A stretch of DNA of 64,000 bases from Dromiciops gliroides (taxonomy: Eukaryota; Chordata; Mammalia; Microbiotheria; Microbiotheriidae). The notes beneath the pieces were generated by a model. The model searched no databases. It had not been told where the DNA came from and worked only from the letters and a program-made list of their open reading frames with translations. Where the stretch lies: assembly GCF_019393635.1 (NCBI RefSeq), contig NC_057866.1:167522903-167586902 (forward strand), written 5' to 3'. The translations under genes were made by a program, and so were the position numbers. Of this stretch, positions 10,160 through 20,983 are shown in pieces (positions within the stretch are counted from its first letter, which is position 1; each line of letters starts with the position of its first letter).

Positions 10160-10405
10160 TGGGCGGCCCCCTCCTTTTCTAAATGCGGCCCAGAGAGCAA
10201 TGACTTTGCCAAGGTCACGCACAGCTGGCGCAGCAGGAACCTGGACTCTGGGTCTTCAGAGGATTGTAGGTTGAGACCCGGCCGGGGCGGGGTGGGGGCA
10301 GGATGCTTTTCATTTACTAGATGAGGCAAGGGAGGCCCCGGAAACACCTAGTGAGTTCCACTGGCCCAAGGTCACTCCCGAAGGAAGCCTAGCCAAAGGA
10401 GCACA
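10160..10405 (-). mobile_element. Old MIR-like fragments
   Basis: Two stretches, 'atgactttgccaaggtcacgcacagctgg' with 'cctggactctgggtcttcag', and 'gatgaggcaagggag' with 'cactggcccaaggtcact', look like reverse MIR cores. They are heavily diverged, so the call is tentative. Confidence 0.4.
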
Positions 10406-10611
10406 CTTGGTGACCACAGTGGTGTCAGTGACGCCTCGGTCATTCGAACAAAACTAGTCAAATTGCAACAATGTCAGTCCTGTAACGTTAAAAGACACGC
10501 TGCTCCTTACAACAGATAAATTCACTGTTTGAGGGGTGTGGGGGTGGGGTGATTTTATTTTTAAGGGAGTGGTTTTCTTTGGATGTTCGGAAAATGGTTT
10601 TGTGTCCCAAA

Positions 10612-10612
<1 letters not shown>

Positions 10613-10704
<92 letters not shown>
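10613..10704 (+). repeat. Compound (GTCT)n(CT)n microsatellite
   Basis: About nine GTCT units (10,613-10,650) run straight into about 27 CT units (10,651-10,704). The tract is pure pyrimidine in its second half and lies 0.5 kb right of the CpG island. Confidence 0.95.
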
Positions 10705-10709
<5 letters not shown>

Positions 10710-10804
10710 AGATTCTAATGCAGACATTTAGTCACGATTGTCTCCAACCCATTTTGCTGGTGGGGAGGAGGGAGGAGTGGGAACGGGAGTCAGGAAGGAC
10801 GCAA

Positions 10805-11270
10805 AATTACATAAGCTACTGTTCCTGCCTTTATGGAATTTGAGTCTACAGTGGATATAAGACACAGACATAAAGCTATAATGTATGAGATCATATAAGT
10901 TCATTAGAGAGGTGCAAAAGAGTGTTATGTGAGATCTGAGTAGAGAAATTATCAGAGATAATAGTAATAAACAGAATAATCAGTGTTAATAAATAATAAT
11001 AAACAAGCTAATCTTCATGAAAGAGATGGTATTTGAATTGGCCTTTGAAAGAGGTATAGGAATTTAACTTAACGGATGAAGAGGGGGAAGGATGACATTC
11101 CAGGCAGAGGAATTGGTATGTTTGTGGGAAGGCATAGTGTTGAGGATATGTAGTAGTCTAGTTTGGCTACACTGTTGAAAGAGAGTAGCGTAAGATAAGA
11201 CTGGAAACATAATATACCATGCAAACTATGATACAAAATAATAAATTTGCAAGCAAAATGCAACTGACTT
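10805..11270 (-). mobile_element. L2-type LINE fragment
   Basis: The plus strand shows typical L2 antisense text: 'ggcctttgaaagaggtataggaatttaa', 'gacattccaggcagaggaattgg', 'gtagtctagtttggctacactg'. No coding capacity remains. Confidence 0.65.
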
Positions 11271-11329
11271 AGCCACTTAATAAGACATTATAGTTTCTTA
11301 CTTTTCTTTTTTTTCCCAGATGAAATTGA

Positions 11330-12115
11330 CTTTTCTCAAGTGGCCCTGAGACCTGCTTCCAAATTAGACATCCTGTAGCAATATAGCATTGTGGGAGACT
11401 GGTGATTAATGACCACAGAGGAAGTGAAGGTATAGGAAAATGAAAAGTTTGATCACCCTGGGACATCTCAGCCACTGAACTAAAGAACAGAGAAAACTGG
11501 AGCAGGGTGCCAATGTGTGGAATGCTAAACCAGGCTGGAAGGAAAGGAGACTAGAATCTAGCTGGGTCCAGTTCTAGACTCACTGAAGTCACTTGGTTTA
11601 GGGACTGAGGCTAATGAAAAGTGAATTCCCCCGTGTGGTGTGGGAAGAAGCAGAGACACCTTTGAGTTCCAACCTTCAGGGAAGCTACCATCAAAAAAAG
11701 AAAGGAACCAGAAACTGAATAATAAGGGAATAAAGGGGAAAAGACTGAATTTACCAAGGATCCAAGGAGACAATTCTGCTTTGAAAGTTGAGTGCAAGCA
11801 GGTTGATCAACTGGGTGGCTATTAATACCAGAAGGGAAGATGGCATCTAAACAAACCCAGAAATCTCTGAGTAAATATAACAAAACAAAGAAAAATGAAG
11901 CAACACGTGATGAGGCAGCAAAAACTTTGGATTCCCAAGAGAGTATGGAATCACAGGAGGATGTTCCCGAATGGTACAAGAGAGAAATAAGAATCTTCAA
12001 AGAAGAATGTATGGCCTATACAGGAGAAATAATTGACAGAATTGAAAAACTTGAATCTGCTTTAGCAAATCTCTCCAAAGAAGCAAAAGAGAAAAATCTT
12101 TAATTCTATGAGCAA
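11330..12115 (+). mobile_element. L1 5' end: 5' UTR and ORF1 N-terminus
   Basis: An 87-codon open frame at 11,840-12,103 starts with ATG and reads MASKQTQKSLSKYNKTKKNE, then EDVPEWYKREIRIFKEECM and a coiled-coil-like IEKLESALANL stretch. I take this as the N-terminus of the marsupial L1 ORF1 protein, an RNA-binding trimeric chaperone. About 500 bp of likely L1 5' UTR precede it. ORF1 stops early (TAA at 12,101-12,103), and the sequence decays beyond it, so this is a truncated dead copy. 5' ends of L1 are rare compared with 3' ends. Confidence 0.75.
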
Positions 12116-12399
12116 CACAGACTAAAGAAGAAATAAAGATGTATAAAGACCATGACTGAAAGAATAAAAGTTCAGAATAGACAGAAAAGAGAATTATTAA
12201 GATAACAAAGTAAAGAAGTCCTTTTTAGAAAAAGACAGAATATTTTAAAACTAACAAAATAAGTTGGGAAGATTTAATCAACTAATAGAGAAAGAAAAAT
12301 GAGAGAGAATTAAATTATGTAAAAGGAAGAATGAAAATTGAATTAATAAGAAAACCCCAAAAACATGGGGAAAGGATGACAGAGGGGGTAGGGAGAATA

Positions 12400-13372
12400 G
12401 AGGAATCTTTATTTATTTGTTTGTTTGTTTGTTTATTTATTTATTTATAGCATTCCTTTTTTTTTTTATTTTGAGTTCCAGATTCTCTCCCTTTCCACCC
12501 ACTGAGAAGGCAAGCAATGTGATACCCATTATACCTGTGAAGTCACTCAAAACATTTCTATATTAGCCATGGAGGGGGGGGGGGGTGTAAAAAAATAATG
12601 AAAATGAAAAATAGTATTGTTCCATCTGCACTCAATTCTCACTACAGAGGTAAATAGTATCTTTCATCATGAGTCTTTTGGAATTGTCTTGAATGGTTGT
12701 ATTGATAAGAATAGTTAGGTCTTTCATAGTTGACCATCATTACAGTATTATTGTTTTTGTGTACAGTGTTCTGGTTCTGCTCATTTCACTTTTCATCAGT
12801 TTGCATACATCTTGCCAGGTTTTTCTAAAACCATACAATTGATAGCTTTAATTTCTTCTGAAACTATCATTTCTTATAAGATAGTATTCCATCACAATTA
12901 TATACCACAACTTGTTCAGCTATTCCATAATTGATGGGCATCCCCTAAATTTCTAATTCTTTGCCACCACAAAAAGAGCTGCTATAAATATTTTTGTACA
13001 TATGGGTCCTTTTCCTTTTTCTTTGATCTCTTTGGGATACAGACCTAGCAGTGGTATTACTGGGTTAAAGAGTATGCCCTTTGGGCATAGTTCTAAATTG
13101 TTCTCCAGAATGGCTGGACCAGTTCAAAACTCCACCAGCAATGCATTAATGTCCCTATTTTTCCATATCCTCTCCAGCATCTGTCATTTTTCTTTTCTGC
13201 ATCATTAGTCAATTTGATAAGTGTGAGGTGGTGCCTCAGAATTGTTTTAATTTGCATTTCTCTAATCAGTGATTTAGCGAATTTTATCATCTGACTATTG
13301 AGAGCTTTGATTTCTTCTGACAATTGTCTGTGCATATCCTTTGACCATTTATCAATTGGAAAATGGAGGGAG
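12400..13372 (-). mobile_element. L1 3' end (ORF2 C-terminus and 3' UTR)
   Basis: The plus strand is the reverse complement of the L1 tail: 'cacaacttgttcagctattccataattgatgggcatcccctaaatttctaattctttgcc' encodes the ORF2 C-terminus on minus, and 'gagttccagattctctccctttcc' is the 3' UTR end. The A-rich tail has become an ATTT/GTTT microsatellite at 12,408-12,449. It abuts the plus-strand L1 5' fragment in the opposite orientation. ORF2 is truncated and disrupted. Confidence 0.9.
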
Positions 13373-13865
13373 GATTTTAAGGGTGAAGAGAAGAGAACCT
13401 ATGGAAATAGGATTTCCTTAAAATATAACAAAAAGTAACTTGAGAAACAATAATATCCTTAAAGTATGAATTTTTTTAATCCTAATTCAGAAAAAGCCAT
13501 ATTAAAGACAAGAATAAATATTTAAACTTAACTCATAACTTTACATGTGGATGGATTTAAGAATTCAATAAAACAAACGAGTTACAATTTGAATGAGAAC
13601 AAAATCCCCAAATCTGTTGCTTATCAGTTTTAAGAGGTTTTTTTTTCTCCATTCTTTTTTCCCCTTTAAAAAAATAGTCTTCATTATATGGAGTGGCTCT
13701 CATGAAGGAGAGAGGTACTAGAAGGAATTAGGCAATGTAACAACAAATTATATCAATAAAAATTTTAAAACAAAGTGCTGTGGTAATCAGATAATCTGTG
13801 TGGTTTTGGAAGAGTCATTTTGCCTCCTGGAGGCTTCAGTGTCCTCAGGTATGATCTAAGGGGAC
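13373..13865. other. Unassigned sequence
   Basis: AT-rich, with no gene or clear repeat. It may contain remains of the L1 copy that is split by the preceding element. Confidence 0.3.
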
Positions 13866-14060
13866 TTTGTGGTATGGTGGATATCCCACTAGGCTTAGAG
13901 TTGAGAAGATCTGGCCTTCAGATTCCACCCCAGACACTAGGTATGTGACCCTAGACAAGTCACTTAACCTCGATGGGCCTATTTCTTTAGCTGTAAAAAG
14001 GGGATTGGACTAGACAACCTCTGAGATCCTTTCTTGCTCTCAGTCTGTGATTCTATTCTG
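13866..14060 (+). mobile_element. THER1/MIR3-type SINE
   Basis: Near full-length: 'gtatggtggatatcccactaggcttagag', 'ccctagacaagtcacttaacctc', 'ggggattggactagacaacctctgagatcctttc', 'tgtgattctattctg'. The 'ggactagatgacctctgagg' signature separates it from ordinary MIR. Confidence 0.8.
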
Positions 14061-14074
14061 AAAAGTACCGTATA

Positions 14075-14300
14075 AATTATAATTTAAGTAGAAGCACTAA
14101 AAGCTGGAGAAACGAAGAAAGAACTCGTATAGGACGTGGCATTTAAGCAGAACTTTGAAGGGAGCTAGGAATTCTAAAGAGGCAAAAGATATGTTCTGGG
14201 TATGGGCCAAGCACAGGGGGAAAGATAGGTTTGAGAAATAGCAAGAAGGCTAGTTTGTCTTGAAAGTACTTGAAGAAGTGTAAGGTATGGTGAGGCTGTT
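14075..14300 (-). mobile_element. L2/L3-type LINE fragment
   Basis: Antisense L2-like words 'ggacgtggcatttaagcagaactttgaagggagctagg' and 'gggtatgggccaagcacagg' are visible on plus. Old and non-coding. Confidence 0.5.
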
Positions 14301-14802
14301 AATCTTCCCTCAAGTTTACAGTTTACTTAATTCCCGTGGCATACTTCCCTACTTAACTCAGCTACACACAAAGATGGTCACACACCATCTTGCCATCATC
14401 CACAGGCATGCTATTAGTTGAAGTCTGATATTGGGATAAAAGGAGGCATTAATAGGTCATTGAGGTTTTACTAATCCTAACATAACAAGGATACATTAGC
14501 ACAGTTTATATAGATGTTTCCCAACTCCACCTTCATATGGAATCATCTGGTCTCCACAGCAGAGTGTGGTAACTTCAGACATCTACTAAGGCATAAGGGC
14601 TCCAATCCCTTGTAGGAGGGACCTTTTATGCCCTTGGGTTGATGCAGCCAGAGGCCTCCGGTCAATTGAATGAAGGGAAGCACAGTCTGAGACTTGCATT
14701 GGCCCTAGGCCAGGCTAGGTGAAAGGTGGGATAGAGAATAACTCTGGTCACTATTACTCCTGTCTTACTATCTCCATGGTATCAAAATCCTAAGGATCTA
14801 AA

Positions 14803-14990
14803 GCAGGGCTTCTTAAACTACTTCTGCTCTTGATCCCTTTTCACTGGAGAAATTTTTACACAACCCCTATTTATATAGGTATGTAATAAAGCTTCTTAAC
14901 CTTTTACTGTTGCCAAAATGTTCACAACCCTCATATTCAGTTATGAGGCCACATATGGGCTTGTGACCCACAGTTTAAGAAGCTAGGATC
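14803..14990 (+). mobile_element. hAT-type non-autonomous DNA transposon
   Basis: Starts 'gggcttcttaaactacttctgctcttgatccc' and ends 'gtgacccacagtttaagaagct', giving inverted termini around TTCTTAAACT. A related copy lies at 37,105-37,285. No transposase remains. Confidence 0.6.
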
Positions 14991-15699
14991 CAGATGATCT
15001 CTCACTATTTAAATGTTTTAAGAACTTTTACTCAATCCTCTTGGCCAAGGTATGAGTGACTTTCTAAGAAGCCAAAAAAAAAAAGTCCCATGAAGAATCA
15101 CCATTAAGGGGGGGAAATGTGGAGATCAAAAGCCAAAAATCGTAAACTTTCCCTCCCATTTGAAACAACTGAATCTCAGATCTCAGTGATCTGGTACATA
15201 GGGTAGGACATTCCTAATCCTTGAAATTTCATAAGGGCTCTCCTAATGCACAGTGGTGGTAATGAGTCAGCAGTACCAGTACAGATGACAATACCTCTAA
15301 CGTAGTCACAGATTCATCGTGAATCAGAGTCATCTGTGATAAATTGGTTTAAAGGTTATAAGTTTCTGCATGCAACCTGTCACGTCTAAGGTGATGTTGA
15401 GGCTCCCCCAATACTTCCACCCACTTAGCATTCCTTAGCTCACCTGAGAGCCTTATTAGGTGAATGAATGATAGGTCTTTGAATCCTTAGAGGCCTCTAC
15501 CTCTAAGGAGAGGGACTAAATAAGGACTCTTCATCTCCATCTGGGGACTTAATTACCCCCAAGCTAGTTAAGAGATCCCCTTTCTTCTGAGTAAATATAC
15601 ATTTATCATAGTTATATAAAAAACTTCTCCTCTCCCATGCTATTAGAAAGCAAGGCACCCCCCTTGATTTCTAAGCTTAGAAAGCAGCAACACCCCCTT

Positions 15700-15848
15700 T
15701 GGCCTTATGGTGTTAAGTGCCTTTCACAAATAGCTGGAAACTAAGCCATCTTCTGGAGCCCTGCCTCTTCTGCTAGCTCAATAAGACCTCGCCTGTAAAG
15801 ATATGGGGGTTCCTGAGGAGTGCTGGTTTTACCTGCTTTACTGTTTTT
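15700..15848 (+). mobile_element. Inverted fragment of the same ERV
   Basis: The plus strand here ('gcctcttctgctagctcaataagacc', then 'gggttcctgaggagtgctgg') matches the minus strand of about 17,200-17,050 in the main retroviral copy. It is therefore an inverted piece of the same pol region lying inside or next to the fossil. A SINE inserted at its right end. Confidence 0.6.
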
Positions 15849-16033
15849 GGGGGGGTTTTTGGTTGGGTTTTTTTTTTTTGGTTTTTTTTGTTCTTTGCGA
15901 GGGGCAATGGGGGTTAAGTGACTTGCCCAGGGTCACACAGCTAGTTAAGTGTCAAGTGCCTGAGGCCGGATTTGAACTCAGGTCCTCCTGACTCCAGGGC
16001 CAGTGCTCTATCCACTGCACCACCTAGCTGCCC
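15849..16033 (-). mobile_element. SINE1/WSINE1-type SINE with long T/G head
   Basis: Reverse full-length copy. It is flanked by the perfect 17-bp duplication 'cctgctttactgttttt' (15,832-15,848 and 16,034-16,050). It interrupts the ERV remnants. Confidence 0.95.
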
Positions 16034-16478
16034 CCTGCTTTACTGTTTTTAAAGATCTTTCTGGAAAGGAGCTGCCCAAACCATCCCAGAGGAAAGAAAA
16101 CCTTAACAAATAAGGTGAACCGGAGTTATTTCTCCAGGGCATACAGAACTTTCTAAAAGGGCAAGGACCTAGACTGCTGAGGAAGCAATAAAGAACTGGA
16201 GAGGGTCATGCTGTAAGCCTTCCTGGAGATTGTCTCCTAAAAACCAGAGGATCAGAGAGCCCTTTCCCTTCCTAGAGTGTCATTGATTTGTCATAGATAT
16301 GGCTTCTGGGAGGTTAGGCACCTGACCCAGGCAGTCAAATGCATGATGATGCAGCTGTTAATTAGCAGAGGCTTAAGTGATACATAGGTTATGTGAGTGC
16401 TTCACAGGCACAAAGAGACCAGTAAGGTCAAAAATAGCCACTTTGTCCTTGTGGGAATCCAACAGAAGACATAACCTC

Positions 16479-16632
16479 GGGGGCAGCTAGGTGGCACAGT
16501 GGATAAAGCACTGGCCTTTGGATTCAGGAGGACCTGAGTTCAAATCCAGCCTCAGACACTTGACACTTAAATAGCTGTGTGACCCTGGGCAAGTCACTTA
16601 ACCCTCATTGCCCTGCCAAAAAAAAAAAAAAA
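16479..16632 (+). mobile_element. SINE1/WSINE1-type SINE
   Basis: Full-length with an A tail. The target duplication 'aagacataacctc' lies at 16,466-16,478 and 16,633-16,645, inside the ERV integrase part. Confidence 0.95.
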
Positions 16633-17296
16633 AGACATAACCTCCCTAATGTCCATATTGGCAATGAACCCATTCCCCAGAGTAATAAAGTCAGCCTGCT
16701 TGTTTAGCATATGATGTCTCTGATGGGTGCTGACAGGTTCCACACACAACTAAATTCAGTGACAGACATCAGCAAAATTCCTCCATCGGTCCTAACATGG
16801 TTGAGAACAGCCTTTGTTTTGCTAGTCCTGTTCTCTCCAGACCCCAGGCCACTTGGCCAGCCCTATAGTGTAAATACAAATCTCCCTCATCCCTCAAGGC
16901 TCTTCTGTGCCAGTCATGCAGCTTGCAGCTCAGTCTGCTAAGGAAGACTTGCCAAGATCATGACTCCCTAGAGTATCCCCTGTTACTGAATTAGAGGCTG
17001 CTAAAGTCCAATTGCATTTGCCTTTTTTTAATAGCAGATGGAGCTATTGGGAAATGAGGCAAAAACAGCATTCCTCAGGAACCCTTAGATCCTTATAGGT
17101 GAAGTCACATTGAGCTAGCAGAAGAGGCAGGGTTCCAGGGTCTGGACTGGAAGCCATAGTCTCTGGCTTAGTTGCCAAGTGTTTGTGAAGGGCACTAATT
17201 GTAAGAATTCAGGCAAACATGATTTTTAATGTACCCTTGCCATTTAGCAATAGAAGCCTCCAGTGCCCTTCCCATCTTGTTATAAGGACCATCTTT

Positions 17297-17448
17297 GGGA
17301 CATCTAGGTGGTGCAGTGGATAAAGCACCAGCCCTGGATTCAGAAGGACCTGAGTTCAAACCTGACCTCAGACACTTGACACTTACTAGCCCTGTGACCC
17401 TGGGCAAGTCACTTAACCCCAATTGCCTCACCAAAAAAAAAAAAAAAA
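17297..17448 (+). mobile_element. SINE1/WSINE1-type SINE
   Basis: Full-length, A tail of about 17. Target duplication 'ggaccatctt' on both sides. It interrupts the ERV RNase H-end segment. Confidence 0.95.
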
Positions 17449-17639
17449 AGGACCATCTTGTATCACCCAACTCAAAAGGCAACTCTTTATAAAGAGTGAT
17501 TGTATCATCCTGCATCATCCTGAACAACTAGGACTCAATAACTGGTTTTAACTGCTTTTATAAAGAGGTATAGTGAGTCACCCCTTTGGAGAACTGGCAT
17601 CTTCAGAAGCCTAATAGTTGCTTATTCTTGCCACCCCCT

Positions 17640-17848
17640 TGTTGTTGTTGTTCAGTCATATCTGACTCTTCATGACCCCATTTTCCCATTTCATTTTCCA
17701 GCTCATTTGACAGATGAGAAAACTGAGACAAACAGGGTTAAGTGACTTGTCTAGGGTCACACAGCTGGTAAGTGGCTGAGGCAGAATTTGAACTCAAATC
17801 TTCCTGACTTCAAGCCCAGTGCTCTAGCCACTGTTCCACCTCGCTCCC
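17640..17848 (-). mobile_element. Mar1-type CORE-SINE
   Basis: Starts 'gttgttgttgttcagtcatatctgactcttcatgacccc', the reverse of the RTE-like Mar1 tail. The CORE ('gagaaaactgagacaaacagggttaagtgac') and tRNA-like head follow. It lies inside the ERV fossil. Confidence 0.85.
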
Positions 17849-18093
17849 CTGGCCACTCCCCTACCCCCCCCGCCCCCCATACCTGCCATAGATTTCACTC
17901 AGCCTGGTCTTTATGGACAGAGACTTGCAGAAATATGGGCCTTGCAGGATCATAAGGGCCTAAAGGAAGGGACTACTGGACAACCTGTTCTAAATATTCC
18001 AAAGCTATATCCCAGGGCTATGTTGTTCAGGGTTCTATTTGAAAGAGATAAACTTATAATGTCCATGTTGGTGACTTGGCAAATGGAGCCTAT

Positions 18094-18310
18094 CATGATA
18101 TCCAGATGGGGAATGGGAGTTTTCTAAAACTTGAAATCTAATAAGTCTCTGGGCTTCCTTCTTAGATTGTGGAGGAGCAAGTATCTGTAGTTTATTCCGG
18201 ACTTTACCCAGAAGCCTCTCGGTTTTCCCTCCCACTGTATTCTCCAACATTTGACAGAGGATGCTGGATTCTAGATTTTCTTAGGATTCATTTCCCACCC
18301 CTTATCCTTC
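18094..18310 (-). repeat. Direct repeat copy A within the ERV
   Basis: A 217-bp segment of the retroviral polymerase (thumb/connection side of YIDD) that recurs at 19,774-19,990 at about 94% identity by hand count, same orientation, same length. Confidence 0.9.
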
Positions 18311-18972
18311 ATATGTCCCAACCAATCTAGGGTCTCTGCCATCATTGTCTCATCTGGCCCAGGCAATATTACATCATCAATGTACTGGTGCACACCAATG
18401 TCCCCAAGAAGAATGACCTCTTTCAGGTATCTGTCCGCCATAATATGTCCATATGAGGGAAAGTTCAGATAATCATGGGAAAAGACAGTGAAAGTATACT
18501 AAATTCCTTCCCAGGTGAAAGCCAACTTCTCCTACCTAGTCTCAGCCACAGGAATAGAGGAGGGGAAAAGTATTGGATCAATAACCCCATGCTACTCACT
18601 CTGAGCCTGGGCTACCTTTCTCTATGAGAGGTCAGAGTCAGGTCAGTAACAGTTATACTGATAGGCATGATTATTTTACTCAGCTTCCTGTAGTCTCTCT
18701 GCCAGGTGAAACATGCCTTCTTGTGTAACACAGGCTTGGGGTATGAAGCACTCTAACTTCCTTCATCGGCATAATTGAAGAAGAGACAGACACATACACA
18801 CAGAGGGATCTAACTACATAGGATGGTTCAAGCAATTTCAAAGATTTCAATTTGATCCTACCCCACAATAACCTGCATAGAGGCTGCTGAAAGAGCCCCC
18901 ACAGATACTGATTCCCAAGGGAGAGGGAGGGAACAAGCATTCATTAAGTACCTACTATGTAACATATACTGT

Positions 18973-19120
18973 GGGGCAGCTAGGTGGTGCAGTGGATAGA
19001 GCACCAGCCCTGGAGTCAGGAGTACCTGAGTTCAAATCCGGCCTCAGACCCTTAACACTAGCTGTGTGACCCTAGGCAAGTCACTTAACCCCAATTGCCT
19101 CCCCCAAAAAAACCAAAAAC
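18973..19120 (+). mobile_element. SINE1/WSINE1-type SINE
   Basis: Slightly shortened middle, A-rich tail with CC interruptions. Target duplication 'catatactgt' (18,963 and 19,121). Confidence 0.95.
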
Positions 19121-19514
19121 CATATACTGTGCTAAGCACATTACAGATATTATCTCAAGACACCATGAAACCCCTTCCCTTCATGGTCTTGCATCTGTAG
19201 CTTCTTTTGAAAGACCTACATTGGATAGGGTTGGGGGAGGGGGTTAAGTGCCTTAATCTTGAGTGGGGCTTAAGGGCTTTCTACTGCCCTGGTACTGAAT
19301 TTCTCTGTACAGTTTTACTAGCATCCCCATGGGCTGGCCATCAATTACTTTATTAACCCCACACTGCAGGAGCTCAAACCTTACCCCACCCTGGGACAAT
19401 CAAGTTCTGGCTTTGTCACCTTTTCCTAGCCTATATTTGACAGGGAAGCTAGAGAGAAGCCTAGTAAATGTTGCTCCAATCACAACTCACAAGAGTACCC
19501 CTTAAAAGATTTTT

Positions 19515-19770
19515 AAAATTTTACATTTCTTTACTCAGTCCTAATCTCCTGTCATTCCATCTCTCCTTATACCTTACTCCACTTATTCTTTATCCTCAAT
19601 GACACCTCCAGTCCTGGCTCTCCCTCCTTCTCAGGCTATCCTCTCCTCCCTTACCAATCTCCACCCCTTATTAAACCAGTCAACTCTAACCCTATCTTTT
19701 ACTCTCAAATTCCTTACCCCCTATCCTCTTGCGTTCCACACCTAGCCAAATCCCAGTCTTAGATTGCTCC
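19515..19770 (+). mobile_element. L2/CR1-type LINE fragment
   Basis: Pyrimidine-rich text such as 'aaaccagtcaactctaaccctatcttttactctcaaattcc' resembles the 5' side of marsupial L2/CR1 copies in plus orientation. It separates the two ERV direct-repeat copies. Tentative. Confidence 0.35.
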
Positions 19771-19773
19771 CTG

Positions 19774-19990
19774 CATGATATTCAGATGGGGAATGGAAAT
19801 TCTCCAAAACTTGAAATCTAATAAGTCTCTGGGCCTCCTTCTTAGATTGTGGAGGAGCAAGTATCTATAGTTTATTCCAGACTTCACCCAGAAGCCTCTA
19901 GGTTTTCCCTTCCACTGTATTCTCCAACACTTGATAGAGGATGCTGGATTCTAGATTTTCTTAGGATTCATTTCCCACCCCTTATCCTTC
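19774..19990 (-). repeat. Direct repeat copy B within the ERV
   Basis: Second copy of the 217-bp polymerase segment of 18,094-18,310. Both boundaries are sharp. Confidence 0.9.
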
Positions 19991-20099
19991 AGTCAAGTCC
20001 TTTGTTTCTACTCCTGTGCTTAATAGAGCTGGAGGAAGTCATGAAACTGACGACTGGGTGCATTGCAAATTTATGTTCTCAACTGGACCCTCATTAAAT

Positions 20100-20325
20100 G
20101 AGGGAAATCCTTTTTTTTTCTGTCCCTAATGTTGTTGTGGCCAGCAACACTCCGAATGTGACCCTAACCAGATTAAAATATAACTGGGAAATATTTAGCA
20201 AAATATAGTAAAATAAGCTGATACTAATAGGTCATTTTCTAAATCAATATGTGCCCATGGGGATCTTAACTATATTTTAGTGGTCTATTTGAGTTTGAAA
20301 CCATAGCAGCTATTCCAAACCTCTT
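20100..20325. mobile_element. DNA transposon remnant, probably hAT-like
   Basis: 'cagattaaaatataactgggaaatatttagcaaaata', 'ttttctaaatcaatatgtgcccatggggatctta' and 'gtctatttgagtttgaaacca' match a widespread non-autonomous element whose end reads 'tatttgagtttgacaccactg'. The left end is not clear. Confidence 0.45.
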
Positions 20326-20394
20326 CTCTACCCAAATCTCTTACAGTACATCCACCCACCCTTTCAAATGAGGGCCTCACATCATACTTTACCA

Positions 20395-20548
20395 TTCTTT
20401 TTTTTTTTTTTGCTGGGGACAATGAGGGTCAAGTGACTTGCCCAGGGTCACACAGCTAGTAAGTGTCAAGTGTCTGAGTTCAGATTTGAACCCAGGTACT
20501 CCTGAATCCAGAGCCAGTGCTTTATCCACTGCACCACCTAGCTGCCCC
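20395..20548 (-). mobile_element. SINE1/WSINE1-type SINE
   Basis: Reverse full-length copy with poly(T). A 20-bp target duplication, 'cctcacatcatactttacca', lies at 20,375-20,394 and 20,549-20,568. Confidence 0.97.
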
Positions 20549-20983
20549 CCTCACATCATACTTTACCAAGAAAATAGAGGATATGGCCAATCTGGGAATG
20601 TGTTTAGCTTTGACTATGCTTATTTTTTTCCAGGCTTGGCTGGGGAGGAGGGGAGAGGAAGAGGAAGAGGGAGTAGATGGGAAGGAGAAAAATAATTGTC
20701 CCTAGATCCTACTATACATACTAGATATTGTCCTCTAGCTCTCCTCACACTCTTCTAAACCCTCTTCAGTCTGGCTTCCAATTTCATTATTCAATTTAAA
20801 TTGTCCTCTCCCTAAACTTATCAATGATCTCTTAAATGCCAAATCTAATGGCCTATTCTCATTTATCATCAGTCTTAGTGACCTTTCTTATGCCAGGCCC
20901 TCTATCCCCCCATGCTTGCAATGCATTTGTTCCTCTCCTCCACTGCTTGGAATCCCTAGTTTCCTTCAAAATTCAGTTCAGGT

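Larger units (their letters stand above)
14310..20000 (-). mobile_element. Endogenous retrovirus fossil, pol remnant
   Basis: On the minus strand, reverse transcriptase similarity with the catalytic YIDD box (18,384-18,373) is followed leftward by the thumb/connection part (APPQSKKEAQRL, about 18,230), an RNase H-end segment (about 17,300-17,200, with KWQGYIKN), integrase-like sequence (about 17,100-16,050) and further decayed sequence. The type resembles mammalian class I (gamma-like) ERVs with a GYxxSP...YIDD polymerase. Possible LTR-like sequence with a TATA-type word lies at 14,450-14,790, but no matching LTR pair was found, so the ends are uncertain. It is broken many times and interrupted by at least four SINEs, a Mar1 copy and possibly a hAT element. 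It is old, predating the SINE burst. Confidence 0.75.

Noticed and set aside
11840-12103. 87-codon ATG frame as a small host gene
   Set aside because: Its sequence and its upstream region are those of the marsupial L1 ORF1 start.
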